Shown here piece by piece: positions 32,587 through 44,265 of a stretch of 64,000 bases of DNA (position 1 is its first letter; the number at the start of each line of letters is the position of its first letter). The notes below the pieces were generated by a model. The model was not told the origin of the DNA, made no database searches, and saw nothing but the letters and a program-made list of their open reading frames with translations. Source of the stretch: Ichthyophis bannanicus (lineage: Eukaryota > Chordata > Amphibia > Gymnophiona > Ichthyophiidae); the NCBI GenBank assembly GCA_033557465.1, contig CM066033.1:11657080-11721079 (forward strand). The letters run 5' to 3'. The translations under genes were made by a program, and so were the position numbers.

Positions 32587-33590
32587 GAGTTAAAAAAAAA
32601 AGCGGAAGTTTAGTTCAGTAGGTAAGTGCTGTTACTCACCAAACTGATGCTGTAGTGCCCCTTCCTGATTTTTCCTACAGTTGTCCAAGCACCACCAGCT
32701 TTAAAAAAAAAACAAAAAACAAACAAACACCACCACTTTAAAATGCCCACCACCAATGCAGGAAGATCTATCTCCAAAGTTCCCCTTCATCTGAGTGTGA
32801 GGATATCAAAAGTTCCAACTTTCGTATTTGGTATGTTTCTCTGTAGGCCTGGGGTTACCAGTCACTGCCTCCCACCTCCTGCCCGGTAAGGCAACTGTCC
32901 CCTCCCTGGGCCAAATTTATCCCTCACAAGGCTCCTTCTAAGCAAAGCAAATGCAGACAATATGCAAATTAGGTATGCAGTATGCAAATTAGATCTGCCT
33001 TTGTTTCTTTGGTTCACAAACAAATATAGTCCTGCAATCAACAAGGAAAAACCCCAGTCCCCCTAGGACAACCAGGATGTGTCTCCAGCGCTAAAGACCT
33101 GGATGACTTGCCTCCTCCCACATAGCTTTCTCTCCCTTGCTACCACCACCCCATTGGCAAGCCATCAGCCGGTTAGACTTCCATGGGAGTCTCATCTGAT
33201 GATTGCAGTTCTTCCGCACCCACTTCCATTCCCTCCTGGGGGTCCTCACACTCCTCTCCCAGGAGTTTAGTTTCCATGTTCTCACTCCATGATCCCCTGA
33301 GTTAAGCCCTCTTGTTCTTCCCCCTCCTCCCTTGTGAGAATGGTCAGGGGAAGGGGGTTCAGGTCTCCCTAACCTTTAAGGGAACAACAGCTCGTGCTCT
33401 ACTCAGGACCTTCCTACTGACCCTGTTTTTTTCTGACCTGGATCTTTATACCAGGGAGTCTCAGACATCCCTCTTAGGATCTCTGGGGTCCTTTGTGACT
33501 CAGGCTGTGATGGGACATACACCCCGTCACAGTGCGCACCCTCAAAGAAATTCCCTTCCCTTAACAGCCTCACTATTAAAATACTGAAAG
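32587..33590. other. Unassigned stretch, no gene seen
   Basis: About 1 kb with A-rich runs (32590-32603 and 32702-32730). The two short frames near 33079-33285 lie opposite each other and have no recognisable motif. I cannot assign it to a repeat family. Confidence 0.4.
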
Positions 33591-34943
33591 GGGCAAAATG
33601 GTAGAAACCATTATAAAGAATAAAATTACTGAACATGCATGGGAAAAAGCCAACATGGATTTAGCCAAGGAAGGCTTTATCTTACTAATCTGTTATATTT
33701 TTTGAAGGTGTAAATAAACAGGTAGACAAAGGTGAGCTGGATGATATAGTGTATCTAGATCTTCAGAAAACCTTTGACAAGATCCCTCATGAGAGACTCT
33801 TGGTAAAATTAAAAAGTCATGGGGTTGGAGTAGGTGTAGTAATGTGGATCAGGAACTGGTCAAAAGAAAACAGAGTAGGACTAAATGGCCAATGTTCTCT
33901 ATGGAGAAAGGTGAATAGTGGAGTAGCTCAGGGATCTGTGTTGGGTCCGCTGCTTTTTAATATTCATTAATGACCTGGAAATAGGGATAACGAGTGAGGT
34001 AATCAAATTTGCAGATGACACAAAATTATTCAAAGTTGTTAAAACAAACGAGAATTGTGAAAAATTGCAAGAGGACCTTGAAAAATTGGAAGACTGAATG
34101 GCAGATCAAATTTAATTTAGACAAGTGGATTATGCACCTAGGAAAGAACAACCAAACTTTAGTTACATGATACAAGGTATTACTTAGAAACCCCCACTCG
34201 GGAAAAAGATTTAGGCATCATCGTGGATAAGACGTTGAAACCCTCCACCAAGTATGCAGCGGTGGCTAAGAAAGCAAATAGAATGCTAGGAATCATAAGG
34301 AAATGAATGGAGAATAAAACAAAGGATATTATCATGCCTCTTTATAGTTCCATGATGCAACTGCACCTTGAATATTGTGTGCAATTCCAGTCGCCATATC
34401 TTAAAAAGCATATGACTGAAGTAGAAAAGGTGCAAAGAATAGCGTAAAAAATGGTAAAGAGAATGGAAGAATACCCTTTGAAGAGAGGCTTAAAAGTTTA
34501 GGGCTCTTCAACATAGAAAAGAGACAGCTGAGGGGAAATATGATAGAGGTCTATAAATTAATGAACGGAGTGAAACAGGTAAACGCAGATTGGTTGTTTA
34601 CACCATCAAAAAGTAGAAAGACTAAGGGGACCCACAATGCAGCTACAATGCAGCCCATATAAGACTAAGAAGAGAAATATTTTTTCACGCAATGCTCTGT
34701 TAGTGTAGCTGGGTTTAAAAAGGTTTGGACAAGCTCCTGGAGGAAAGGTCCTAAAACAGTATTATAGAGGACCAGGGAAATCCAGTGCTTCCCCAAGGGA
34801 TAAGCACGGTGGAACCTGTGAACCTTTTTGGGACCCTGACAGTTTCTTGTAACCTGGAATGGTTACTGAAGGAAGCACAATGCTGGGTTTAATGGACCTT
34901 TGGTCTGACGTAATATGGCAATTCTTATGTTCCTGTGTTCTTA
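33591..34943 (+). pseudogene. CR1 LINE, 5'-truncated, plus strand
   Basis: Begins inside the RT palm (ACCATTATAAAGAATAAAAT encodes the ETIIKNKI block), then MYLDLQKTFDKIPHERLL and [11 protein letters not shown] (33749-33970). The FADDTKLFKVV block at about 34005, the thumb and the C-terminal block follow in shifting frames with several stops. The 3' end is CR1-typical: TAATATGGCAATTCTTATGT then TTCTTA. It is a dead-on-arrival 5' truncation, older than the copy at 56032-60244. Confidence 0.9.
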
Positions 34944-35089
34944 GTTTAAGTGCATTTCCAGTCTGCTGAAGGGTTTCTCCCAGCTCAATGACTGACTAGA
35001 ACAGCACCAGGAATTCAGGGCAGAGAGCAGCAGTCGGCATTGTGGACACTGAAGGGTCTGGCAGGCTCTTAAAGAGAGCTTAGCCATAG

Positions 35090-35540
35090 CTACCTCCTGG
35101 AAAACTACCTGTCCTCTGGATCCCATTCCCTCATCCTTGATCAATTCTGACTCACTTTGTGTTCTCCCTTTCTCTCTTACCATCATTAATCCCTGTTTCA
35201 CCTCTGGTATTGTTCCTTCTTGGAAGAAAGCTTTAATTTGTCCAGCACTTAAGAAACCATCACTTGATCCAACTATGGCAGCCAATTAGAGACCATTCTC
35301 CAACCTTCCCTACTTATTAAAGATTATGGAAAAGGTAGTCTTTGCCGAACAATGGGACCATCCTGAAAAAACTAATACCTTGCATCCATGGCAGTTGGAT
35401 TTAGTACTGAAACAATTCTTGCTTCTTTGTAAGTGAAATTCATAACTCCCTCAATCAGAGTAACATCACATTAGTTGTGTCCCTTGAACTTTCCAGTGCC
35501 TTGGATTTCATTTATCACTCCATTCTATAGGTATCAGAAC
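35090..35540 (+). pseudogene. L2-like LINE reverse transcriptase fragment
   Basis: The plus-strand translation gives GIVPSWKKALICPALKKPSLDP, then (after a stop) RPFSNLPYLLKIMEKVVF, and further on SLELSSALDFIYHSIL. This is the L2/Rex-type order: ..W..A.V.PLLKKP.LDP, YRPISNL, DLSAAFDTVDH. It is heavily decayed. Confidence 0.7.
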
Positions 35541-36489
35541 AGGGTGGGTCACACAAGCTCTGTCCCCATCAAACCTTTGCCTTCCAGCCGCAAGATGGGA
35601 TTCTCGTGGGCAGATAACCTGCATTGAAGCTTTCCTCTCTTGTTCTTCCCATGGGGATCCCATCTCATGCAGACAGAAGAGAACAGAGCAGACAACTGCT
35701 GTCTGCCATGGGAGATCGGATCCTCATGGGCAGAACAGTCACAGCCAGGACGGGACTCAAAGATGGTTCAAGATGTAGGCACCCTAGGCCAACCTTAAGC
35801 CTTATTGCCCTGCTAGCTGTCAGAATTTATTGTTTAGCTTTGAATGGCCTGCCCTTTGCTGCTGCCCTAAGCGACTGCCTAGATTGCCTGATGGTCAGGC
35901 CATCCCTGATGGCAACCTTGATGCAGGTTGTCTGCCTGCGAGGAACAGAGCAGAGGAGCAGGCTGAGGTGCAATATATTCTCTGCGTAGAAGTGTGTGTA
36001 GCTGGTCTTGGCAGATACAGAATCAGATGAATCCTAGTCATATGGATTTATATCAGAATCATCAGATATTCAACATTTAATGACTGAAGAGGACCTTGAA
36101 GATCTTGTGGTTAGCATGTTAAGTGATGAGGAAGTAACATAGAAAATGATCATAGCTAAAGACCATGAGGCCGATCCAGTTTGCCCATCCATATGAAGTA
36201 CTAAGCTCTACCATTCCTTCCCCTTCTGTAGAGATCCTCTGTATTCTACTAAGTGGAGTCTCACCCGAGACTCATACAAAGGCACTATCACCTCCTTTTT
36301 CTTGCTCTCCATTGCCCTCCGTATGCACCTAAGCATGCTTCTAGGTTTGTTGACAACATCTCTATCTATCATCCGATACCATCACCTCCAGGTCCTGCTT
36401 TTCTTTCATGCACTGAAGTACTTCACCCTATATACTGTATCACTTTCCTCTAGTAAAGCCATGAGATCTCAGATCTTGTAATCATTTGT
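35541..36489. other. Unassigned stretch, no gene seen
   Basis: It contains a near-repeat (GGGATCCCATCTCATGCAGACAG near 35652 and GAGATCGGATCCTCATGGGCAG near 35710). A short acidic translated stretch near 36010-36130 has Asp/Glu/Ser runs. Neither is enough for a call. Confidence 0.35.
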
Positions 36490-36625
36490 ATTTTAGAAAT
36501 TACACTATCCTCGGCTTTATCAGGATTTTCATTAATTTACTCATCACAAAGATTAGACTAATCAATCTATAGTTTCCACCCTCTTCCTTACTTCCACTTT
36601 TGTGGACAGGAATTACATATGGTCC
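36490..36625 (-). pseudogene. CR1-type reverse transcriptase shred
   Basis: The minus strand reads GPYVIPVHKSGSKEEGGNYR, then LISLIFVMSKLMKILI, the VTPIFKKGS..NYRPVSL block of CR1-group LINEs. Only about 45 codons are recognisable. Confidence 0.55.
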
Positions 36626-37039
36626 AATGGAGAAAAGCACAGGGGACCTCAAAAAAACTAAGGATTACCAGTACAAGATGAGAAGTCCAAAATAAAGAGT
36701 TTATTCAAGATACCCCAAAGGGTAAACACACTATACAGAATTAATGTACGCTGCATATTCCAGGAACCTCATATGGCCACTTTCTACCAGTGAAGTAATA
36801 TAACTTATATGTGAATGACATTAACATTTGATGCAAGGCATGCGGATAGACTACCTTGTGGCATCGTCAGACTGTACTGTACCAAGCCATAACTGCGCCC
36901 TGTGTGACTTGAAAACCTGGTGCCCCCTTCCCTATGACATCAGACTTTTGTTATTAGCCCCTATCTCCCCATGACCAGCATAGCTCTTCTGCCTCTATCC
37001 CCCATATCCAATATCTCCCCATTTTACACCACCTCCTCA
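36626..37039. other. Unassigned stretch, no gene seen
   Basis: Nothing coding or repetitive recognised. It abuts the left inverted arm of the transposon at 37040-40170. Confidence 0.3.
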
Positions 37040-37445
37040 AGTCTAGTCCACTCCACCCTTGATGCCTGCCCTTGCCCCGCCACCACTTTTCCTGTTCCCT
37101 TGGTGATGGTGACATCAGCGGACCTCCAATAAAAAAGAACGTGGGTCTTTCCAACTCTGCGCTTGCATGGCTGGACTGATCCCTCTCTCCTCTGACATAT
37201 GCATGTGTCAAATGAGGAAGGGAGTTGACCAGCCATGCAAGTGTGGTGTTGCACAGAACCATGGGGCCCGATAATGAGTTGGGCAAGCAATGCGCCCCTA
37301 TGGCGCATAGAACTCCCTGCTGACCCTTAACGCCGGATATCTGGGGTCATATGTGACCTCAGCATTGAATATCCGGGGATTACTGCAGACACGGGAGGCC
37401 GCAATTGCTAACCATGTAGCAGTGATATTGCATGCTGCCCGGTTA
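37040..37445. repeat. Left inverted arm, with inserted hairpin
   Basis: The inner portion pairs with 39864-39895 and the outer portion with 40084-40170. GGGCCCGATAATGAG at 37264 corresponds to the GAATATTGGGCCC junction at 40070-40082. Inserted at 37140-37255 is a segment bounded by CTTGCATGGCTG and CAGCCATGCAAG, which are themselves inverse repeats. Confidence 0.75.
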
Positions 37446-37900
37446 CACTGGTCAACATTGAAATCATTACTGACTTTAAAAGGCCCTAATCTGTAGTATC
37501 TTGGTGAGCTGAACATGAATATAACATTTAAAAAATTTTATTGGCTCTCGTTTTGAAGATATTGCATGTAGTTCATTTTTGACGTATCACCGTGTAAATT
37601 TATCCAGTAGGACATTAACAACATCCCAAATAAGCTTTGAATGATGTAATATTGCATCACATTGCATAATACCAGCATGCACACATCATCCAGAGTTGAC
37701 TGCATCATTTTCTGATGCAATGCAATACTACTGCCAGACGGCTACTGAAGCCATCTGACGTCAGCAGTGTACTATACGCAGTCGGAAAGGTTGAGCATTT
37801 AAAATATTTCAGACTGTGTGCGAGACAGTTTAAGCTACTGTTATATGTAACTTTTATTAATCATATAATTTTAGCCATTTAGGTACAATACAGAGCAGTA

Positions 37901-39582
37901 ATGCTGAGAAAGTGCGTTAATACCATTGACAATTTCTGCTACATTTGTGGGGAAGTGACATTTCCAACCAGAAGAAAAGTATCACCTCGCAACTGAAGAA
38001 GGCATATCATCTTTACTTCGGATGCAAGATTGGTGACCAAGACAAGCCTTGGGCCCCCTATATATGCTGCGCTACATGTACAACACAGCTTTCACAGTGG
38101 TTGAATTGCAAAAGACCATCAATGCCGTTTGCAGTCCCCATGGTGTGGAGAGAGCCAAGCAACTACATAAATGACTGTTACTTCTGCTTGGTTCCTCCTC
38201 TTTCCAGCGGAATAACGAAGCAAAAGAAGTCGAGCATAGTCTACCCAAACATTCCGTCTGCACTGAGACCAGTTCCACATGGTGAGGGACTTCCTATTCC
38301 AGAACCTCCATCAGAATATTCTCTTGATTCATCTGATGAGGACAAGGGTGAGACAACCTGTCCTTCTCCTGGTCCGTCAGCATGCAGTGACCCAGATTTT
38401 CACTGGGATGCATTATCAACTCCACACAGAATAACACAGGAAGAACTAAATGACCTGGTTTGTGATTTGGACTTATCCAAGAATAAGGCAGAATTGCTAG
38501 GATCAAGTCTCCAACAATGGAATCTTCTAGAAGAAGATGTCAACATTACTTCATATCGAAAGCGCCACCAGCAGTTGGAGCCTTTCTTCAGAAAGGAAAG
38601 TAATCTGGTATTCTGTTCCGATATTGAAAGCCTCATGAATGCCTTAAAAATCACTCATGACCCACAAGACTGGAGACTATTTATAGACTCTTCGAAACGG
38701 AGTCTGAAGGATGTGCTTTTGAACAATGGAAACCGTCTTCCATCTATTCCAGTAGCGCATGCCGTCCACATGAAAGAGACATACGATAACTTAAAGCATC
38801 TACTGACTTCCATTAACTATAACAAGTACAGCTGGCACCTCTGTGGTGACATGAAGGTAGTTGCCCTTTTAATGGGACTGCAGCAGGGATATATAAAATA
38901 CTTGTGTTTCTTATGTGAGTGGGATAGCCAAGCAAGGGATTGGCACTACTTGTGGAAGGAATGGAATCGCAGACAAAATGTAACAGAGAGAAAATATCCA
39001 GCACCCAGCTCTAATTGAGGCTCACAAAATCCTGCTACCACCCCTTCACATCAAACTAGGTTTGATTAAAAACTTTGTGAAAGCCATGGACCGCACTTCG
39101 CCAGCTTTCTGATACCTGCATGAAAATTTCCTCGACTCAGCGAAGCAAAGATTAAAGAGGGAGTTTTTGTGGGTCCTCAGATTTAAGAACTCTTCAAAGA
39201 TGACCAGTTCAACAACTTGCTGCAGGGTGATGCGAAATAAGCATGGAATGCTTTTCGCCTAGTGTCAACAAACTTTCTCGGGAATGTTAGGGCAGAAAAC
39301 TACAAGGAACTAGTAGAAGACATGCTGATGCAGTATCAGAAACTTGGCAGCAACATGTCTCTAAAGATCCATTTCCTTGATTCCCATCTCGATTTCTTTC
39401 TTGACAACTGTGGTATGGTTAGTGATGAACAGGGCGAACGTTTTCACCAGGATATCGCAACGATGGAGCAAAGATACCAGGGAAAATGGTCCACTACAAT
39501 GCTCGCTGACAACTGCTGGACACTCCCCAGAGAAGCTCCCGAACAGCTGTACAAGAGACAGGTGAAAAAATCTAAGAAGTAG
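37901..39582 (+). pseudogene. Transposase-like gene with FHQD motif, broken
   Basis: I recognise a family found in many copies in animal genomes, with ordered Cys pairs and an invariant ERFHQD segment. I do not know an accepted superfamily name. The N-terminus starts at ATG 37901 (NFCYICGEVTFPTRRKV). A frameshift near 37978 moves it to the main frame (to 39018): KKAYHLYFGCKIGDQDKPWA, ICCATCTTQLSQW, FAVPMVWREPSNY, CYFCLVPP, LVCDLDLSKNKAELLGSSL, WRLFIDSSKRSLKDVLL, MKVVALLMGLQQGYIKYLCF. After a frameshift, LPPLHIKLGLIKNFVKAMD appears with a stop soon after. The end (39262-39582) has NFLGNVRAENYKELVEDML, SLKIHFLDSHLDFF and DEQGERFHQDIATMEQRYQG. Full family length is about 550-600 residues, so coverage is nearly complete, with at least three disruptions. 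Confidence 0.8.
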
Positions 39583-39863
39583 TCTATGACTTGGTTTTTT
39601 ACAGGTATTAACCGAAGGCCTATTATATTTACTATTGACATGCATTTCGTGATGTAAACATTAATTCTTGTAGATTACAAAAAAACTAGAGCCAACTTTG
39701 CAATTTTACTGTCATATTCGTGTTCAGCTTATAAAAATTGACAAGAAATTACTATTTTTATTTCAGTAACATGATTTTTGTAAAAGTTTATTGACCAGTG
39801 TTATCTCTTGCGCCTTAAAGATAGGCGAGGAAAACCCTCACTTATTTTAAAAGTGCAGATCGC

Positions 39864-40170
39864 TAACCGGGCAGCATGCAATATTGCTGCTACCCAGTTA
39901 GCGCTTGTCACCACCTCTGCTCCATCCCAGAATGCTCCAAACATGCCCCAATGCAAACCGGATAACATCAGGGTGCATAGGGAAATTACGAGGGGATATT
40001 CAACGGTACTAACCATGTAAGTGCCATTGAATATACACATTTAAAGCATTTACATGGTTTACTGGGCCTTTCGAATATTGGGCCCATGGGTTTTTTTAAA
40101 AATTGGAGATCCGTTGATGCCACCATCAGCAAGGGAGCAGAAAAAGCGGTGGTGGGGCAAGGGATGGCCA
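39864..40170. repeat. Right inverted arm
   Basis: Begins TAACCGGGCAGCATGCAAT and extends through GGGCCCATGGG to GGGGCAAGGG, where homology with the left arm ends. GATAGGCGAGGAAAACC at 39821-39837, just inside, recurs at 51522-51538 in the related element. Confidence 0.75.
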
Positions 40171-41234
40171 GGCAAGCAACGCGGGGGGAGGGGGGGTGTT
40201 GGAGCCAAGGCCGGTAGAAAACAAGCCCTAAATGCACCCTTAAGTTTTTGCACCCTGTTTGGCTGCACCACTGGCACAGGCCTAGGTACAGCCCTGGACA
40301 TCGCATCTACCTTGATTCTAAGATGTTCATTCAGTGTGCCAGAGACCACAGTATTCCCAGGAGAAGGCTTCTTTTTTCTCTTATCCTTGGACAGCATCAA
40401 TAGGGCCAAAACTTAGGCTCTTCACTGTTCCTCCAATGCTCCTAAGGGGCTCCCAAAGGGTGTAGCCTGCTTCTTGTGGCATACCCCTTAAGGCACACCA
40501 TGGCCGTTCACCAATGGCTGCATGCCTCAGAGAAGCACAGTCTTATGGGGGCCTTTGGCTGATGTCGGAAGGCTGTCCCAGGTGAGCCTGCCACGGGTGA
40601 TGGAACTCTGCTCCTCCTCTGTCCTCTCTGCATGGCAGCTGCACAGTCCAGCTCTCCCCAAGCTAATTAATAAATCTTAATGAATAAGTGTCATTGCAGG
40701 GTTTCCAATTCACTTGCTGAAGAGAGATTATTCCTGAGGAACCAGTCCCTTGCATAAAGTTATTCCAATTGAAAGCTAGCACCTACAACTTTCATGTTGA
40801 TTGTTATAGCTACATATTTCATTTCATTTATGAAATCTTGATATACTGTCCTTAGTGGGGGACAGCAGAGCGATTTACAAATTAAATAAAACCAAATTAT
40901 AACCACATATAGAAAGGAACACCAGTAGTAGACAGGAAAGAAACACAAGACATCAATAAAGAATAACTTAAAACATAGCAAGGAGAAGAATAGAATTATG
41001 GATGGTCTGGTGGAAGATTATACACTATGGGCCCGATTCTGAGAAAGACGTGCAGGGCGGATGTGTGGTTTTTCTAGCATGTGTCATGCTCTGAGAGTTT
41101 GCAGGGGACAGCCACTACTGACAATTTGATATGGAATCACTATTTTAATAAAATGGATGATTGGTAAGAGTATTTCAGAGCTGTTGATGGGAGGAGAATG
41201 GGGCCTACTTTGAAGTTAACCTTTACCATTGCCT
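40171..41234. other. Unassigned stretch with an L2-type tail
   Basis: No gene. A minus-strand L2-type 3' tail lies at about 40790-40985 (on the minus strand AATTTGTAAATCGCTCTGCT, then GGACAGTATATCAAGATTTC). A GGGCCCGATTCTGAG motif at about 41029 resembles the transposon-end motif at 37264, but no partner end was found. Confidence 0.45.
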
Positions 41235-42130
41235 CTACCTCTGGGGATTCTGAGTCTCTTTTCCCCTTCTGTATCCAGTGTTTACCTGAGGTGATGTTAC
41301 AGGCATGAAAATGATCTGAGTAGCACAGTCACAAAAAGAACATGTAGAAATCAAACCCTTGTCCCCTATATATAAAGGCATTGCACTAATGAGTAGGCCA
41401 CACCTCCACACCTCACTACACGCGGCTGGATACAAAGAGACTGCAGATCACTGCCTAGAAAGTTTGCTGTGTGTGCCGGCATAGGGTAGCCCCCACCAGA
41501 ACCTATGATGCAGTGCACATGCCCAACAGCAGTCTACAGCTGATCCCCAAATGGAGAATGCACATAACCAGCACCTGAGGCGATATGTAAGATGCATTGA
41601 CAATGTGTGATACAAGCACAGAGCAGATACAAACTGTGCTACTGAGCAGTTTCTGCAGTCACAAAACAATGGATAGACATACACACACACACATATTGAC
41701 GCACTGTGCAACGATCAGGATGGTTGGCATTCCTGCCTGCCACTCTGGTCCCAAGCTCAGCTCATGCTGCAGTCAGCACTGTCCCTGTGGCCCCCTCAGC
41801 CCATGGCCTCAGCACTCAGCAATGCAGGCACACAGGACAAAGGAGGCCTGAGGGACCAGGATGTAGCACTGGAGATGTGGCAACAGGATAAGACCAGTCC
41901 AGTGTATGCAGGTGGTGTTATGGTAAGTTCACAGGCAACTGAAGTGACAGACCCGAGGGAAGAAAGAAACATTCATATGTACGACACCTCCTTCCTGCCT
42001 CCACAGATGGTTCCATGTCCTGTGGGAGACGGAAGCATACAGGGTGTGGTTCCGCAACATACGGCGTAATAGGCCACGGCTCCTGTGACGTATATGGCAG
42101 CAGCTGCAGCGGGAGTGAGGTGAGTGTGGG
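41235..42130 (-). mobile_element. Giant GT-rich element, copy D (fragment)
   Basis: Aligns with copy C in the same orientation: CCATAGGGTAGCCCCCACC-like sequence at 41475 with GATAGGGTAACCCCACC at 46450; ATGATGCAGTGCACATGC at 41506 with ATGATGCAATGCACAT at 46480; ACAATGGATAGACATAC at 41666 with the identical string at 47573; GGTTGGCATTCCTGCC at 41729 with GGTTGGCAACCCTGCC at 47630. It lacks both termini and is much shorter than C between the matching blocks, so it is an internally deleted fragment. Confidence 0.75.
41348..41412 (-). repeat. tRNA-like unit, copy D
   Basis: Minus strand: GTGTGGCCTACTCATTAGTG and AAGGGTTTGATTTC. Same position in the family as 31628-31698 and 46316-46380. Confidence 0.5.
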
Positions 42131-42231
42131 GAAATGAGTGGCTGGGCATCATAGGGACAACAGCAGACCGAGCATGTGGAGGCATCTGACAATGGGGACA
42201 TGGCAGCCAAACACTTCCATCCACCAAAACT

Positions 42232-42280
42232 AACAGACCCTGAAGAAGGCTTCTTTGCCGAAACACGTGTACGGTAACCT
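42232..42280 (+). ncRNA. Hammerhead-ribozyme-like motif
   Basis: CTGAAGA (42240-42246) fits the conserved CUGANGA core, followed by GGC/GCC arms (42248-42250, 42257-42259) closing a small stem II, then GAAAC (42260-42264). ACACGTGT follows as a self-complementary stem III candidate, with a GTA cleavage triplet. An AATAAA lies about 20 bp downstream (near 42293). PLEs carry short type I hammerheads of this form. Stem I here pairs only with a bulge (ACC with GGT), so activity is doubtful and chance resemblance is possible. Confidence 0.4.
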
Positions 42281-42569
42281 CTATAGTTTCCAATAAAGCT
42301 CTTTGTCCTCCAAGCCATGGTGAGATCTGATCCTTTTTGTGCATGGCTAAGGACATGAGATTATATGGGCGTACAGGCATGGCACTATGTTCAATGTTCA
42401 TAGCCAAAAGCTTTACAGGGGGGCATCATATTTGGGTATGTGACAGCCATAGGCCACTGTGGGCAAGCAAGCACTCACAGCCTGTCTCTGTCCCATTTTC
42501 CACTGTGCCTTGCATTGAATAGGCTGTCCCCAAGTTCAAAATAAAGGGGTACCAAATGAGGAGCAGAGG

Positions 42570-43107
42570 TACTATAAAAGAACTTCATCCAACTGTGACT
42601 ACTGATAATAGTTTTTTCTTCTGATGACAGCCTCAGAAACAACAGATGGGAGTTTGATTTACATCAGATAATCTGCTTCATTTATACTAGTCCCTTGAAA
42701 AACCCTAATTGGAGAAACGCATGGGCGCCTGTAAAGTTGGCGTTGGGACACATTTTGAAGGCCATGCTTGAAAAGATGACATCGGAGAAGTCATGATTTG
42801 TTTGTTTAAAATTGCAAAAAAAGAAAATTCTTTGTTGTGAAGTATTCCACATCTGATGGAGCTAAGTATTTTTGTGCTAATAATTACAGATTTAGAAGTT
42901 ATAAGCATTTGAGCAAGCACAAGCGGTAATGCACACAGTTGTGGACATTCACAGGGTAATTAATTTCAGCCGTTGATGTAAAACCAGCACATTTCTGGAA
43001 GATGAAAATACATCCAGTTTTTTAGTGCTAATGGTTGTTTCTGAGGCTGTCATCAGAAGAAAAAACTATTATCAGTAGTCACAGTTGGATGAAGTTCTTT
43101 TATAGTA
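42570..43107. mobile_element. 538-bp foldback element with ~75-bp inverted ends
   Basis: TACTATAAAAGAACTTCATC (42570) through TGACAGCCTCAGAAACAAC (about 42643) is nearly the exact inverse of 43033-43107. The interior has no coding. The short interior block ATTGGAGAAACGCATGGGCG near 42711 resembles common vertebrate foldback interiors. No clear target duplication. Confidence 0.85.
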
Positions 43108-44265
43108 TGTTGTAGTAATCATCCATAGAGCTTACCCCTTTTTTCTATTTAGTAATTCTATCAAAATGTTTTCATGGTGGCTATATGTACATGCAGTGGG
43201 AGGTGACTAGCAGACTGAGCACAGATGGCATGTGAGTGCTTGACACAGCCCAGTGTTGCCCAACATATGCAGTCTGCTTGTGGTTGCTGTAGCTGATTGG
43301 CATTCTCAGAAAGAGAAGCTAGCAGGTGTTCTTGGGCTGCTGGTAACCTGCTGATAACTATGGTCTTGCAGGCCGTCCTGCTTGGTGTCACCTCACTTCC
43401 CCCCTTCCTGCCTAGACAACACTCACTGCATTCAGGTTCCTTGGAAAACAGCTGCTGCAACCTTGGGGAATGACATGAGATGTTATAGGAGAGTTTGTGG
43501 CCAACAGGTGCAGGACACAAGGGCCAGATAAGACAGGCCACTCGTACGTGCTGCATTTGTACATCATAGCAAATGACTAGCATCACACACTGCAGACAAC
43601 CTGAAGCACACTGGCAGTGATACAGATTTATTTTACTTAATATAAAGGCTTGTGGTTAAGCATAAAAACGATGGGCTGCAGTTCTGGAACTTAGAATTAT
43701 CTGATATGCTTACCTACCCAAGATGATGCATTACCAAGGAAGAGAACAGAAACCATCCTAGAAAAATATTTTGCAGTAAGTCACATTCTCTGACTGGAAT
43801 CTCGGGTGTATCCAAAGCACTATGAGAAGAATAACTGGGGAGAGTTAATGAGCTATATGATGGTTTTCTATCAGTGTCTTCTATGTTGCTATGTTATCAT
43901 TATATTATATCCAATATAACCAAACATTCCAATTAATTAGTATTTGTCTCTCGTTTAATGAAGGTACTGGGTCTATAAGGTTATATTTAAAAGAACAATC
44001 TATATTTAATTGTAAATGGACATATCAGGAGGAGATATTCCTTAAGGCTGAATCTCTGAGCAGCAGCATCCAAAACAGTCCACATGGGATCCTCACAGCT
44101 ACTGGAACTCAGTTAGAAATAGACCCATCACCTCACTGTCAGCATTAGAATTGTGCTGCCCTCATTCTCCTTCTGTGCAATAAAATGCTGAATCATTTCT
44201 GCTCATCACTGAAATATTCAACAGAACAAGCCTTAAGGATGCTACAGCATCCCCCTCCATCCCCA
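43108..44265. other. Unassigned stretch, no gene seen
   Basis: TG/CA-rich in its first half (43160-43620), where it may be another diverged piece of the giant family; I could not align it firmly. AT-rich in the second half. Confidence 0.3.

Larger units (their letters stand above)
37040..40170 (+). mobile_element. DNA transposon with long inverted arms, superfamily unassigned
   Basis: The left arm 37040-37445 and right arm 39864-40170 are inverse copies: AGTGATATTGCATGCTGCCC at 37422 against GGGCAGCATGCAATATTGCT at 39869, and ATTGGAGGTCCGCTGATGTC (minus, near 37120) against ATTGGAGATCCGTTGATGCC at 40100. Between them lies one decayed transposase-like gene. The left arm has an extra hairpin segment of about 110 bp (37140-37255). 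A shorter non-autonomous relative of the arm occurs at 51300-52045. No certain target duplication was found. Confidence 0.7.

Noticed and set aside
33079..33285. Opposed 63- and 64-codon frames as an exon
   Set aside because: No splice signals or homology could be supported, and each is a shadow of the other.
42700..42730. Second hammerhead-like motif (GGAGAAACGC)
   Set aside because: The CUGANGA core is absent upstream (CTTGAAAAA), so the order of conserved parts fails.
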